NCBI RefSeq assembly: GCF_024320865.1
Contig: NZ_JANDBD010000001.1
Coordinates: forward strand, 372,001-436,000
Direction: 5' to 3'
Source: Mycolicibacterium arenosum
GTDB lineage: Bacteria > Actinomycetota > Actinomycetes > Mycobacteriales > Mycobacteriaceae
Length of the DNA stretch: 64,000 bases
Below are positions 30,603 to 39,689 of this stretch, in pieces. The notes beneath the pieces are model-generated. The model worked only from the letters and a program-made list of their open reading frames with translations, was not told the origin of the DNA and did not search any database. The position numbers were made by a program, and so were the translations under genes. The stretch's first letter is position 1. Every line of letters begins with the position of its first letter.

Positions 30603-31865
30603 ATGAAACCCGTGGCCCAGTGGGATTCGCTGAACTGGGACGATTTGTCGTGGGAGTTCCTCAGATCGGAATTCGCCGGTGGTGGATACGCGTACTGCGC
30701 CCTCGAACGTCGGCTAGACAGCTATCTCCGGCACCACGGTCTGCACCAGATCGTCAATGACGGAACCGCCTACGGCAGGCTCCTCAAATGCGTCATCGCC
30801 AACATCGGCGTCGCCCGTCGTCGCGGCGTCATCGGGGAGAGGGCAACGGCAGCCTTTGCCGACCGCCAGACGTCTCGAACCGGTGACACCGTCGACGACC
30901 GCGTGCTGCGGGACGGGGTGGAGCTGGCGTGTCGCGCGCCCTCACTGCACAACAGCCAGCCGTGGCGCTGGGTCGTCGACCGCGGGACCCTGCACCTTTT
31001 CGCCGACCGCGCACGGCTACTGCCCGGTGCCGACAGCGCAGGCCGGGACCTGCTGCTGAGTTGCGGCGCAGCACTGGATCACCTGCGGGTGGCGATGGCC
31101 GCTTCCGGCTGGGAGACGATCGTCGGGCGCCTTCCGGATCCGCAGGAGCCGGATCATCTGGCCGCGATGACCTTCCGCCGGTCGGAGACGGTGACCGACG
31201 CGCAGCGGCGACGTGCCGATGCGATCCTGCGACGCCGCACCGATCGGTCGCCGTACGAGGTACCCGCCAACTGGCCGGAGCTCGAACCGAGGCTGCTCTC
31301 GTCGGTCGTCTCGCACGACGTGCTCGCCGATGTCGTGCAGGATTCGGAACGTCCCACGCTCGCGTTGGCATCCCGGCTTACCGAGACGCTGCGCGAGTAC
31401 GACGAGGTCTACCAAGCCGAATTGGAGTGGTACACATCGCCTTACGCTGTCGGCGAGGGCATTCCGCCGACGGCGCTACCCGCCGGGTCCGAGGCCCGCC
31501 ACACCGACGTGACGAGATTCTTCCCGTCGGGCGCACGCGACGACCAGCACCACGGCATCGGCGATGATCGATCGAAGATCCTGGTGCTGTCCACCCACGA
31601 CGGTACGGATCGCATCGACGTGTTGCGTTGTGGCGAAGCACTGTCAGGCGTCCTGCTGGAGGGCACCCTCGCGGGACTCGCGAGCTGCACCTTGACGCAC
31701 CTGACCGAGTCGACGTTGCACCGTGACGTCATCCGCTCGGTGACCCGCGCCGGCGGATCCCCGCAGGTGCTGATCCGTTTCGGTTCGGCGGCAACCGTTA
31801 CCGAGCCGCAGCCCATGACACCGCGACGGCCGCTGGCCGACGTGTTGAGGGGAGTCCCCACATGA
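30603..31865 (+). CDS. Acg-type nitroreductase-fold protein with N-terminal extension
   Basis: A 420-residue protein. From about residue 100 it is a member of the mycobacterial Acg/Rv3131 family, a diverged FMN nitroreductase fold, with CRAPSLHNSQPWRWVVD and, near the C-terminus, a CTLTHLTES / PQVLIRFG / TPRRPLADVL region. The first 85-90 residues are Trp-rich then helical (PVAQWDSLNWDDLSWEFL at residues 3-20) and are absent from the other Acg-like protein in this window. The ATG at 30603 has a strong GGAGG site, so the extension appears genuine. It overlaps the WS/DGAT gene (ATGA). In M. tuberculosis, Rv3131 lies beside tgs1 (Rv3130c), the same pairing. Acg-type proteins are thought to bind flavin rather than reduce nitro-compounds. 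Confidence 0.87.
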   Translation: MKPVAQWDSLNWDDLSWEFLRSEFAGGGYAYCALERRLDSYLRHHGLHQIVNDGTAYGRLLKCVIANIGVARRRGVIGERATAAFADRQTSRTGDTVDDRVLRDGVELACRAPSLHNSQPWRWVVDRGTLHLFADRARLLPGADSAGRDLLLSCGAALDHLRVAMAASGWETIVGRLPDPQEPDHLAAMTFRRSETVTDAQRRRADAILRRRTDRSPYEVPANWPELEPRLLSSVVSHDVLADVVQDSERPTLALASRLTETLREYDEVYQAELEWYTSPYAVGEGIPPTALPAGSEARHTDVTRFFPSGARDDQHHGIGDDRSKILVLSTHDGTDRIDVLRCGEALSGVLLEGTLAGLASCTLTHLTESTLHRDVIRSVTRAGGSPQVLIRFGSAATVTEPQPMTPRRPLADVLRGVPT

Positions 31866-33235
31866 CGCAGTTCATGAGCAACAGCGATGCCTTCACCTGG
31901 GCGATGGAGAGCGACCCCCGATTGCGTTCGACAGTCGTCACCGTCGTCGTGCTCGCCCGGTCGCCGGACTGGGACGAGGTGCGTGATCGCTTCCACGCCA
32001 TCGCGCGCGCGGTGCCGATGCTGCGACAGAGAGTCGTGCCCTCTCCGCCACCGGCACCGCCCAGATGGGAGGAGGCCCCGGACTTCGACCTCGACTTCCA
32101 CATGCGCAGAGTCACCGCGGCCGCACCCGGCACCTTCGACACGGTGCTGGAGATGGCGCGGGTCGCGGCGATGGAGGACTTCGACCGGGCGCGTCCGCTC
32201 TGGGAGGCCACGCTGATCGACGGTCTCGAAGACGGCGGTGCTGCCATGCTTTTGAAGTTCCACCACGCACTGACCGACGGCGTCGGTGGCATCCAGATCG
32301 GAGCGATCCTCTTCGATCTGGACGAGGTTCCCGAACAGCGCGCTCCCGTGACGACGTTGCCGGACGCGTCACCGCCGCCGTGGCTGCGCCGCTTCACCGA
32401 CACCGCGTGGTACGACGCCCGCCTCGTCGGCAACGCCGTGGCTGGAACGCTGAAGGTGGCGCCCAAGTTGGTCTCCCAGAGCATTCTGCGCCCGGTCGAC
32501 ACCGCGTCGTCGGTCGCGGGGCTGGCCGCCTCGGTGTACCGGACCATGCGCCCGGTGACGCGTAAGGGATCGCCGCTGATGACCGAGCGCAGCTTGATCC
32601 GTCGGCTCGGGGTGCACGAAGTCCCGTTCGCTCGGCTGCGGAACGCCGCTCACCGTGCCGACTGTGCCCTGAACGACGCGTTCGTGGCCGCGGTGGCCGG
32701 CGGGTTGCGGCTGTACCACGAGAAGCACGACGTCACGGTCGGCGACCTTCATCTCACGATGCCGATCAGCTTGCGCGTCGACGGGGACGCGATGGGCGGC
32801 AACCGGATCACGATCATGCGGTTCGACGTTCCGGTCGGCATCGTCGACCCCGCTGAACGCATTCGCCGGATTCACGAGCGGACCGGCGCGGTGCGTACGG
32901 AGAAGTCGCTGCCGTACACGCAGTGGATCGCGGGCGCGCTGAACATGATGCCGCGCTGGTACATCGGCTCGGTGCTCCGCAACGTCGACTTCCTGTGCAG
33001 CGATGTGCCGGGGATTCCGGTGCCGGTGTTCCTCGGAGGGGCGAAGGTGCTGACCCAGTACGGCTTCGGGCCGACGATCGGTGCCGCCGTCAACGTCACG
33101 CTGCTGACGTACGTGGACACCTGCACGCTCGGCATCGACGTGGACACCGGCGCGATTCCCGACTTCGAGGTGTTCATGGACTGCCTCGCCGCGGGATTCG
33201 ACGAGGTGCTGGCACTCGCGGCGGTCGACGTGTGA
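31862..33235 (+). CDS. WS/DGAT wax ester synthase/diacylglycerol acyltransferase (Tgs1-like)
   Basis: A 457-residue acyl-CoA-dependent acyltransferase making triacylglycerol or wax esters for storage lipid bodies. The active-site motif HHALTDG is at residues 134-140 (HHxxxDG). The N-terminus (MSNSDAFTWAMESDPRLRS) and the C-terminal NVDFLCSDVPGIPVPVFLGGAKV region fit the Tgs1 subgroup, the hypoxia-induced triglyceride synthase. It is translationally coupled to the Acg-type gene and shares its DosR-like box. It is a peripheral membrane or cytosolic enzyme. Confidence 0.92.
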   Translation: MTQFMSNSDAFTWAMESDPRLRSTVVTVVVLARSPDWDEVRDRFHAIARAVPMLRQRVVPSPPPAPPRWEEAPDFDLDFHMRRVTAAAPGTFDTVLEMARVAAMEDFDRARPLWEATLIDGLEDGGAAMLLKFHHALTDGVGGIQIGAILFDLDEVPEQRAPVTTLPDASPPPWLRRFTDTAWYDARLVGNAVAGTLKVAPKLVSQSILRPVDTASSVAGLAASVYRTMRPVTRKGSPLMTERSLIRRLGVHEVPFARLRNAAHRADCALNDAFVAAVAGGLRLYHEKHDVTVGDLHLTMPISLRVDGDAMGGNRITIMRFDVPVGIVDPAERIRRIHERTGAVRTEKSLPYTQWIAGALNMMPRWYIGSVLRNVDFLCSDVPGIPVPVFLGGAKVLTQYGFGPTIGAAVNVTLLTYVDTCTLGIDVDTGAIPDFEVFMDCLAAGFDEVLALAAVDV

Positions 33236-33239
33236 AGCG

Positions 33240-33600
33240 GTCGGCTGCGGACTACGCGCGGAGGTATCCGATCTGTCGTACCTGATCCGCCGCCCGGTGC
33301 TGGTTCGACTTCGTACCGACCGTGGAGATCGCCATGGTGGCACTTGCCATCTCGCCGTTGCCACCGCTGCTGCCGACGCGCGAGGCCAGTGCCGGTGCGA
33401 GCGCGCACTACGGCCTCGGACTGATGGTCGTGCTCGCGCTGTTGTCCGTCGCCGTCGTGCCGCTGGCCGTTCAGCTGATCGGCGTGGTCTTCGGACGCGA
33501 GTACGTCGTGTCGCCCAGTGCGATCGTCGCAGTCGTCTCGACGTCCTGCTCGGGCGATAGGGGACTTGCGGCCCTGTCGTCCACGAGGGGGTGCGGCGCA
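33240..33600 (+). pseudogene. remnant of a bile acid/sodium symporter-type (BASS) transporter gene
   Basis: Two adjacent reading frames give pieces of one transporter family. The first piece, about 33246-33300, reads GLRAEVSDLSYLIRRPVL. About 33303-33560 in the next frame reads FDFVPTVEIAMVALAISPLPPLLPTREASAG, then YGLGLMVVLALLSVAVVPLAVQLI. The order LRRP ... VEIAxxALAxSPLPPLLP ... YGLGLMV is that of SBF/BASS-like symporters, but the intervening helices are missing at the frame junction, there is no start, and the frame stops at 33601 long before a normal 300-residue length. It begins directly after the WS/DGAT stop. I read it as a decayed gene with an internal deletion and a C-terminal truncation. 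A short expressed hydrophobic peptide starting at 33322 or 33334 cannot be excluded. Confidence 0.65.
33561..33574. promoter_or_regulatory. DosR-box-like site upstream of membrane protein/adhE
   Basis: GGGACTTGCGGCCC, 11 of 14 core matches with a perfect left half, 37 bases upstream of the ATG at 33611. It sits inside the transporter remnant. Confidence 0.65.
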
Positions 33601-33610
33601 TAGTCTCGGC

Positions 33611-34066
33611 ATGGGTCACCGAATGCCCCGGAGGGTTGCGGTTGCGGGCATCGTCGGCGCCGCCGTCCTGGCGGCGGTGCTCGTCGTGCCCGGCCTGCAT
33701 ATCGGCGCCGATGCGCCGTGGTTGGGTGCGGTGGTCTTGCTGATGCCCACGGCGGCGGTGTTGGCCGTGACGGGCTACCGGCACTACGGGTTTGGGCGTG
33801 CGGTGGCCATCGCCCTCTCGGTCGCGGTCGCCGCGGGCGCGGTGAGCTGGCTCGTCGCGATGTTCACGTTGGTGAGAGCGCTCAGCGGAGCGGGTGTCGA
33901 ACCGCCGTGGGCGATCCTGCTGTTCCTCACGCCCGTCGTGTCGGTGCTGGCGCTCGGTGCGCTCGCGTTGCGCATCGTCCCGGCGCGGTCCGAGTCCGGT
34001 GACCAGCCGACCGTCCCCGCAGCGCCTGCGGTGCCCACTCCCGACGGTCACGAGGTTCGAGAATGA
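33611..34066 (+). CDS. small four-helix membrane protein
   Basis: A 151-residue protein with four predicted membrane helices (about residues 9-28, 36-55, 62-85 and 97-121) and a Pro/Glu-rich cytoplasmic tail. No family is recognised. It starts 37 bases after a DosR-box-like site and ends in an ATGA overlap with adhE, so the two are co-transcribed and coupled. A membrane anchor or small transporter linked to the alcohol/aldehyde step is possible but unsupported. Confidence 0.7.
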   Translation: MGHRMPRRVAVAGIVGAAVLAAVLVVPGLHIGADAPWLGAVVLLMPTAAVLAVTGYRHYGFGRAVAIALSVAVAAGAVSWLVAMFTLVRALSGAGVEPPWAILLFLTPVVSVLALGALALRIVPARSESGDQPTVPAAPAVPTPDGHEVRE

Positions 34067-36696
34067 CTCCAACACAGTCGAATGCCGATCTCCTCGCCCC
34101 GAGTCGGACGAGCGAAGCCACCCCACCGGGTCCACCCGACGAGCGCCGACTCCGGGACGTCGACCGCATCGTCGACGCGGCGGCCGAGGCGGCCCGCGAG
34201 TTCCGCAAACTCGACCAGGCGCAGGTCGACGCGATCGTCGAGGCGATGGTGCGCGCCGGGCTGCGCGCGGCCGCCGAGTTGGCGAGTGTTGCCATCGAGG
34301 AGACGGGGTTCGGCGTCTTCGAGGACAAGGTCGTCAAGAACTACGTGGCGACCGAGTTCCTGCACGACTACCTGCGTGGCAAGAAGTCGGTCGGCGTCGT
34401 CGACGAGGACGTCGAGAGCAACATCCGCTACGTCGCCGAACCCATCGGTGTGGTGCTGGCGATCACCCCGGTGACCAACCCGACGTCCACTGTGCTGTTC
34501 AAGGCGATCGTGGCCGCGAAGACGCGCAACGCCTTGCTGTTTCGACCCTCCCCGTACGCGGTGCGGTCGTGCGAACGCAGCGTCGAGATTCTGCGTGACG
34601 CCGCCGAGGCGGCAGGCATGCCGCACGGGGCGCTGCAGGTCATCCCGGATGCCGCCCACGAGGTCACCCACTACCTGTTCAAGCATCCGAAGGTGGACTT
34701 CGTCTGGGTCACCGGCGGCCCGAAGATCGTCGCGCTGGCCAACGCGTCCGGAAAGCCCGGCGTCAGCGTCGGACCCGGCAATGCGCCGATCTACATCCAC
34801 CAGACCGCCGACGTGAAGGGTGCCGTCGTCGACATCCTCATCTCGAAGACCTTCGACTCGTCGGTGATCTGCCCCGCCGAACAGACGTGCATCATCGACG
34901 ACGCGATCTACGACGAGACGATCGCCGAATTCGAAAGGATGGGCGCCCGGCTGCTCAGTGACGGCGAGGCCGCCAAGATCGCGGAGTTCGCCTTCGGCTG
35001 CGGTGACAAGATCTCGCTGGATGCGGTGGGGCAGAGGGCCTCCGAATTGGCCGCGCGTGCGGGCTTCACCGTCTCGCCGACCGTGAAGATCCTTCTGGCG
35101 CCGCTGCCTTCCGATCTCAACGAGCTCGCCGCGCATCCGCTGGTCAACGAGAAGCTGATGCCGGTGCTCGGCATCGTGCGCGCCCGCGACGTCCAGCACG
35201 GCATCGACGCCGCCGTACTGGTCACCGAGCACGGCGGGCTCGGACACACGTCGGCGATCTACGCCAACGACGACGACGTCATCGAGCGGTACAGCCTCGC
35301 GGTGCGCACGGGACGCATCCTGGTCAACGCCCCCACCGCAGTGGGCGCGCTCGGCGGCATCTACAACAACCTGACGCCGACGTTCTCGCTCGGTTGCGGT
35401 ACCTGGGGCGGGTCGAGCACCACCGCGAACGTCAACTACCGCCAGTTGCTCAACATCAAGACCGTGGCGCACCGTCGGACACCGCCGCAGTGGTTCCGGG
35501 TGCCGTCGAACACGTACTTCAACGAGGGCGCTCTGGACAACCTGCGCGACCTCGAGTGCGAGACGGTCGTCGTCGTCACCGACGCGTCGACCGAGGAGCG
35601 CGGCGTCGTCGACCAGGTGCGCAGCAGATTGAGCACCCACCACGTGCAGGTGTTCAGCGAGGTCACTCCGGAGCCCGACGAGGCGTTGATCCGCCGCGGC
35701 GTCGCGCTCCTGCAGCGGGCCGAGCCCGACGTGCTGATCGCGGTGGGTGGTGGATCGGTTATGGACGCGGCCAAGGCGATGCGGTTGTTCTACGAGCATC
35801 CGGAGATGAACCTCGACGAGTTGACGATGCCGTTCCTGGATCCCCGCAAGCGCGTCGCGTCCTTCCCGACGGATCGCCACCGGATTCAATTGGTCGCCAT
35901 TCCAACGACATCCGGTACCGGATCGGAGGTGTCGCCCGCAGCGGTGCTGACGGTGGGCGGACGCAAGGAGACGCTGGTCGACTACAGCCTGGTGCCGGAC
36001 CTCGCCATCGTCGATCCCGTCCTGACGTCGTCCATGCCGTCGACGCTGACCGCCGACACGGGCGTCGACGCGCTGACCCACGCGCTGGAGGCGGTCATCT
36101 CGATCTTCGCGTCGTCCTACACCGACGCGTTGTGCGCTCAGGCGGTGCGGCTGATCTTCGGTGCACTGCCCAGGGCCTACGACGATCCCGACGACCTCGC
36201 GGCGCGGACCGACATGTCGAACGCCGCAACCCTTGCGGGCCTGGCGTTCTCGAATGCGTTCGTCGGAACCAACCACGCGCTGGCGCATGCCGTCGGGGCG
36301 AGGTTCGGCATTGCCCACGGCCGGGCGAACGGGATCTTCCTGCCCCATGTGATGCGCTACAACTCGAGCCTGCCGAGCAAGTTCATGCCCGCGCCGGGTT
36401 ACTCGGCGTACGTCGTTCCCGAGAAGTACGCGCAATTGGGTCAATTGGTCTTCGGTGGGCATGAACCCGAGGACAGCAGGGAGCGGCTGTTCCGCGCGGT
36501 GGAGGAACTGCTCGACCGACTCGACATGCCACGCTCGCTGCAGGAGTACGGCGTGCCCGAGGACGAGTTCCTCTCCGCGCTACCCGAACTCGCGATGACC
36601 GCGTTCGAGGACCTGAGCAACCGCACCAACCCGCGCATGCCGCTGGTCGACGAGATCGCCGGACTGCTGCGGCTGGGGTACTACGGCGCCGGCTGA
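34063..36696 (+). CDS. adhE: bifunctional acetaldehyde-CoA / alcohol dehydrogenase
   Basis: An 877-residue AdhE that reduces acetyl-CoA to acetaldehyde and then ethanol with two NADH. The N-terminal CoA-acylating aldehyde dehydrogenase domain (about 20-440) has its catalytic Cys at about C270 in SSVICPAEQT. The C-terminal iron alcohol dehydrogenase domain (about 460-877) has GGGSVMDAAKAM near residue 561, GTGSEVSPAAVLT, and the metal His motifs in NHALAHAVGARFGIAHGRANG near 738. Normal full length. It overlaps the small membrane protein gene. AdhE is a hallmark of fermentative metabolism, and with PFOR in this window a pyruvate-to-ethanol route is complete. Confidence 0.95.
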   Translation: MTPTQSNADLLAPSRTSEATPPGPPDERRLRDVDRIVDAAAEAAREFRKLDQAQVDAIVEAMVRAGLRAAAELASVAIEETGFGVFEDKVVKNYVATEFLHDYLRGKKSVGVVDEDVESNIRYVAEPIGVVLAITPVTNPTSTVLFKAIVAAKTRNALLFRPSPYAVRSCERSVEILRDAAEAAGMPHGALQVIPDAAHEVTHYLFKHPKVDFVWVTGGPKIVALANASGKPGVSVGPGNAPIYIHQTADVKGAVVDILISKTFDSSVICPAEQTCIIDDAIYDETIAEFERMGARLLSDGEAAKIAEFAFGCGDKISLDAVGQRASELAARAGFTVSPTVKILLAPLPSDLNELAAHPLVNEKLMPVLGIVRARDVQHGIDAAVLVTEHGGLGHTSAIYANDDDVIERYSLAVRTGRILVNAPTAVGALGGIYNNLTPTFSLGCGTWGGSSTTANVNYRQLLNIKTVAHRRTPPQWFRVPSNTYFNEGALDNLRDLECETVVVVTDASTEERGVVDQVRSRLSTHHVQVFSEVTPEPDEALIRRGVALLQRAEPDVLIAVGGGSVMDAAKAMRLFYEHPEMNLDELTMPFLDPRKRVASFPTDRHRIQLVAIPTTSGTGSEVSPAAVLTVGGRKETLVDYSLVPDLAIVDPVLTSSMPSTLTADTGVDALTHALEAVISIFASSYTDALCAQAVRLIFGALPRAYDDPDDLAARTDMSNAATLAGLAFSNAFVGTNHALAHAVGARFGIAHGRANGIFLPHVMRYNSSLPSKFMPAPGYSAYVVPEKYAQLGQLVFGGHEPEDSRERLFRAVEELLDRLDMPRSLQEYGVPEDEFLSALPELAMTAFEDLSNRTNPRMPLVDEIAGLLRLGYYGAG

Positions 36697-36708
36697 CGGA
36701 GTGGGTTC

Positions 36709-37521
36709 ATGGCCGACCAGAAGCACTCGGTAGTCGAGAGGTGGGATCCCGGTCTGACCAAGCGCGTGGTGGACCTGCACCGCCCGATCGTCAAGACCTA
36801 CTTCCGGTCTGAGGTCCTGGGCTTGGACAACATTCCATCGGGGCCGGCGCTGATGGTGGCGAACCACTCCGGGGGACTCGTCACGGTCGACATGTCGGTG
36901 TTCGCGGTGGACTACTACAAGACCTTCGGATACGAGCGGCCGCTCTTCGGATTGGCGCACGACAACATGTTTCGCGGGCCGCTGGCCGGCTTCCTCGAGC
37001 GGACCGGTGTCATCCGGGCCACCCCCGAGCACGCCGCCGAGGCGCTAGCAGCGGGTGGCCTGGTGTTGGTCTTCCCCGGTGGGGATTACGACGCCTATCG
37101 GCCCACGGCCAGGGAGAACGTCATCTCGTTCGGCGGACGCACCGGCTACGTGACCACGGCGATCACGGCGGGTGTGCCGATCGTGCCCGCGGTGTCGATC
37201 GGCGGGCAGGAGAACCAGTGGTACCTCACCAGACTGCGGCGTCTTGCGAGTGCACTGAGGCTGACGGGGTTCGAGCGCAGGATGTTTCGGACCAACATCC
37301 TGCCGGTCACCATCGGCTTCCCGTTCGGTGTCAGCGTGGTGTTGCCGGTCAACATGCCGCTGCCCACGAAGATCGTCACGCAGGTGCTGCCTCCCATCGA
37401 CATCGCCGCCGAGTTCGGTGAGGACCCGGACGTGCGACGGGTCGACGCCCACGTGCGCGCGGTGATGCAGCACGCGTTGGTCGGGCTGGCCCGCAAGCGG
37501 CGGCTGCCGGTTATCGGGTGA
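36709..37521 (+). CDS. PlsC-type lysophospholipid/glycerol acyltransferase
   Basis: A 270-residue acyltransferase. The conserved NHSGGLVTVD box (HxxxxD) is at residues 47-52, FPGG at about 123 in LVLVFPGGDYDAYRP, and a PIVPAVSIGG segment at about 160. It is expected to acylate a lysophospholipid or related alcohol at the membrane, feeding phospholipid or triglyceride synthesis. It follows adhE by 12 bases, so it is probably on the same transcript, and precedes a fatty acyl-CoA ligase that has its own DosR-like box. Confidence 0.88.
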   Translation: MADQKHSVVERWDPGLTKRVVDLHRPIVKTYFRSEVLGLDNIPSGPALMVANHSGGLVTVDMSVFAVDYYKTFGYERPLFGLAHDNMFRGPLAGFLERTGVIRATPEHAAEALAAGGLVLVFPGGDYDAYRPTARENVISFGGRTGYVTTAITAGVPIVPAVSIGGQENQWYLTRLRRLASALRLTGFERRMFRTNILPVTIGFPFGVSVVLPVNMPLPTKIVTQVLPPIDIAAEFGEDPDVRRVDAHVRAVMQHALVGLARKRRLPVIG

Positions 37522-37569
37522 GGGTCGGCGGCGCTCGAGCAGTTCATCGCGATACCCCAGCGGGTAATA

Positions 37570-37583
37570 GGGCCCTTCGTCCC
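37570..37583. promoter_or_regulatory. DosR-box-like site upstream of acyl-CoA ligase
   Basis: GGGCCCTTCGTCCC, 11 of 14 core matches, 79 bases before the ATG at 37662. It is followed at once by a 6-base perfect inverted repeat, CCCTTC-CT-GAAGGG, at 37581-37594. Confidence 0.65.
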
Positions 37584-37661
37584 TTCCTGAAGGGACTCAC
37601 TGGCCTACGAGAGCGGACGCGCGGCCCGCAAGATCATTGGTGGAGTGCCAAGGAGGCTGCC

Positions 37662-39503
37662 ATGAGAGACGATGCCGGCCCAGCGCTGCTGACGATCGCG
37701 GTCGACGAGATCCTCAACCGGACACCCTCGATCGGCCGAATGCTCCTGAACCGCGTAGCCGTCACGCCAAGCGCCGAGGCGTTCCGCTTCCCCGACGACG
37801 GTGGCTGGGCGAGTGTCACCTGGCGCCAGGTCGGTGACCGCACCCGCCGGATCACCGCCGGGCTGATCGCGCTGGGCATCGCGCCCGAGGAGCGCGTCGC
37901 GTTGGCGTCGTCGACGCGCTACGAATGGGTGCTCGTCGACCTCGCGATCATGTGCGCCGGCGCCGCCACCACCACGCTGTATCCGACGACGAACGCGCGC
38001 GACGTGGCCTTCATCGTCGCCAACTCCGGGAGTCGGGTCGTCGTCGCCGAAGACCAGTCCCAAGTCGACAAACTGCTCACCCACCGTGCGGAGCTACCCG
38101 ACGTGATGAAGGTCGTGATCGTCGACGGTACGGGCGACGGCGACCTGGTGATCACCCTGTCCGAACTCGAGGCACTCGGGGAGGGCCTGCTCAGTCAGTC
38201 TCCCGACGTCGTTGAGCGACGAGTCGACGACATCCGCCCCGATCATCTGGCCAGCATCATCTACACCTCCGGCACCACGGGCCGCCCGAAGGGTGTGCTG
38301 CTACCACACCGGGCCTGGATCTACACCGCCGCGGCCATCGACGCGCTCGACATCCTCGGACCCGATGACCTGAACTACCTGTGGCTGCCGTTGGCACACG
38401 CCTTCGGCAAGGTGATGCTGGCACTGCCGTTGCTCATCGGCTTCCCGACGGCCATCGACGGTCGAGTCGACAGGATCGTCGAGAACCTCGCGGTCGTCCA
38501 CCCGACGTTCATGGCGGCGGCCCCGCGGATCTTCAAGAAGGCGCACGCCCGCATCCAGGCGACGATGGCCGCCGAGGGCGGGTTGAAGAAGCGGCTCTTC
38601 GACTGGGCCATCGGGGTCGGGATCGACGCCTCCGAGGCGAGGGAAACCGGCCGACGCCCGTCACGGATGCTGTCGATTCAGCACGCCATCGCCGACCGGC
38701 TGGTGTTCTCGACGGTGCGCAAGCGCTTCGGTGGCCGGCTTCGCTTCTTCGTCTCCGCCGCCGCGCCGCTCAACCACGACATCGCCCAGTGGTTCGACGC
38801 CGTCGGCATCATCGTGCTCGAAGGCTACGGCCTCACCGAGACGGCGGCAGCGTCGTTCATCAACCGTCCCAACGCCTATCGGTTCGGAACAGTGGGGCTG
38901 CCGTTCCCCGGCACCGAGGTGCGGATCGCCGGTGACGGCGAGATCCTGTTGCGGGGCCCAGGTGTGATGACCGGCTATCACGATCTCCCGGAGGCCACGG
39001 CCGAGGCGCTCGACGGCGACGGCTGGCTGTACACCGGCGACATCGGGTCGCTGGACGGCGACGGGTTCCTGCGCATCACGGACCGGAAGAAGGACCTGTT
39101 CAAGACGTCGCAGGGGAAGTACGTGGCACCGTCGGCGATCTCCGCGGCCTTCAAGGCGATCTGTCCGTACTCCAGCGAGATGATCGTGCTGGGTGACGCG
39201 CGGCCCTACTGCGTGGCGCTGGTGAGTCTGGACGGCGATGCGATCACCGACTGGGCCACCGATCACGGCCTGGCGAACGCGCCGTTCGCCGAGATCGCCC
39301 GTGCCGACGCGACGCGCGACCTCATCGGCGGCTACGTCGACGAACTCAACGAGCAGTTGAACCGCTGGGAGCAGGTCAAGAAGTTCGCCATTCTGGACCG
39401 GGAACTGTCCATCGCCGCAGGCGATCTGACGCCCAGCCTGAAGGCGAAGCGCAACGTCATACTCGAGAACTTCGCCGACGTCATCGCGGGCCTGTACGCG
39501 TGA
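37662..39503 (+). CDS. long-chain fatty acid--CoA ligase (FadD-type, AMP-forming)
   Basis: A 613-residue adenylate-forming enzyme activating fatty acids to acyl-CoA via acyl-AMP. The P-loop is YTSGTTGRPKGVLLPH at about residue 200, the A5 region is EGYGLTETAAASF near 388, the hinge is YTGDIGSLDGDGFLRITDRKKDLFKTSQGKYVAP near 450-485, and the catalytic Lys region is in LTPSLKAKRNV near the C-terminus. It resembles bacterial FACL15/FadD15-type ligases. The ATG at 37662 has an AAGGAGG site. It supplies acyl-CoA to the WS/DGAT and PlsC enzymes nearby. Confidence 0.9.
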   Translation: MRDDAGPALLTIAVDEILNRTPSIGRMLLNRVAVTPSAEAFRFPDDGGWASVTWRQVGDRTRRITAGLIALGIAPEERVALASSTRYEWVLVDLAIMCAGAATTTLYPTTNARDVAFIVANSGSRVVVAEDQSQVDKLLTHRAELPDVMKVVIVDGTGDGDLVITLSELEALGEGLLSQSPDVVERRVDDIRPDHLASIIYTSGTTGRPKGVLLPHRAWIYTAAAIDALDILGPDDLNYLWLPLAHAFGKVMLALPLLIGFPTAIDGRVDRIVENLAVVHPTFMAAAPRIFKKAHARIQATMAAEGGLKKRLFDWAIGVGIDASEARETGRRPSRMLSIQHAIADRLVFSTVRKRFGGRLRFFVSAAAPLNHDIAQWFDAVGIIVLEGYGLTETAAASFINRPNAYRFGTVGLPFPGTEVRIAGDGEILLRGPGVMTGYHDLPEATAEALDGDGWLYTGDIGSLDGDGFLRITDRKKDLFKTSQGKYVAPSAISAAFKAICPYSSEMIVLGDARPYCVALVSLDGDAITDWATDHGLANAPFAEIARADATRDLIGGYVDELNEQLNRWEQVKKFAILDRELSIAAGDLTPSLKAKRNVILENFADVIAGLYA

Positions 39504-39530
39504 GCTACACCGCGGGCGCCGGCGGCGCAA

Positions 39531-39546
39531 GAGGACTTTGGTCCTC
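39531..39546. promoter_or_regulatory. DosR box upstream of lsr2 paralogue
   Basis: GAGGACTTTGGTCCTC is a perfect 6-base inverted repeat around a TTTG centre. The inner core matches 11 of 14 DosR positions. It is the most symmetrical box in the window and lies about 145 bases upstream of the lsr2-like start. Confidence 0.75.
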
Positions 39547-39689
39547 GAAACCGGTGTCCGTCGGCGGCCACCGATCCGAGACGAACGCAGCGCGCTTGGG
39601 TAGATTTCGGTGGGTGATCAAGATCGTGATCACTCCGGATCGATTGCCCAGGAAACGATTCGGATAAGTACGGAGAGGTTGATTGAACG

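Noticed and set aside
32369..34135. Minus-strand open frame of about 590 codons across WS/DGAT end, transporter remnant and membrane protein
   Set aside because: Runs antisense through three plus-strand features; low-complexity Arg/His-rich translation.
34048..36462. Long open frame on the minus strand opposite adhE (about 800 codons)
   Set aside because: It mirrors the codon periodicity of the GC-rich adhE gene, gives an Arg/Gly/His-rich protein without domains and has no ribosome site.
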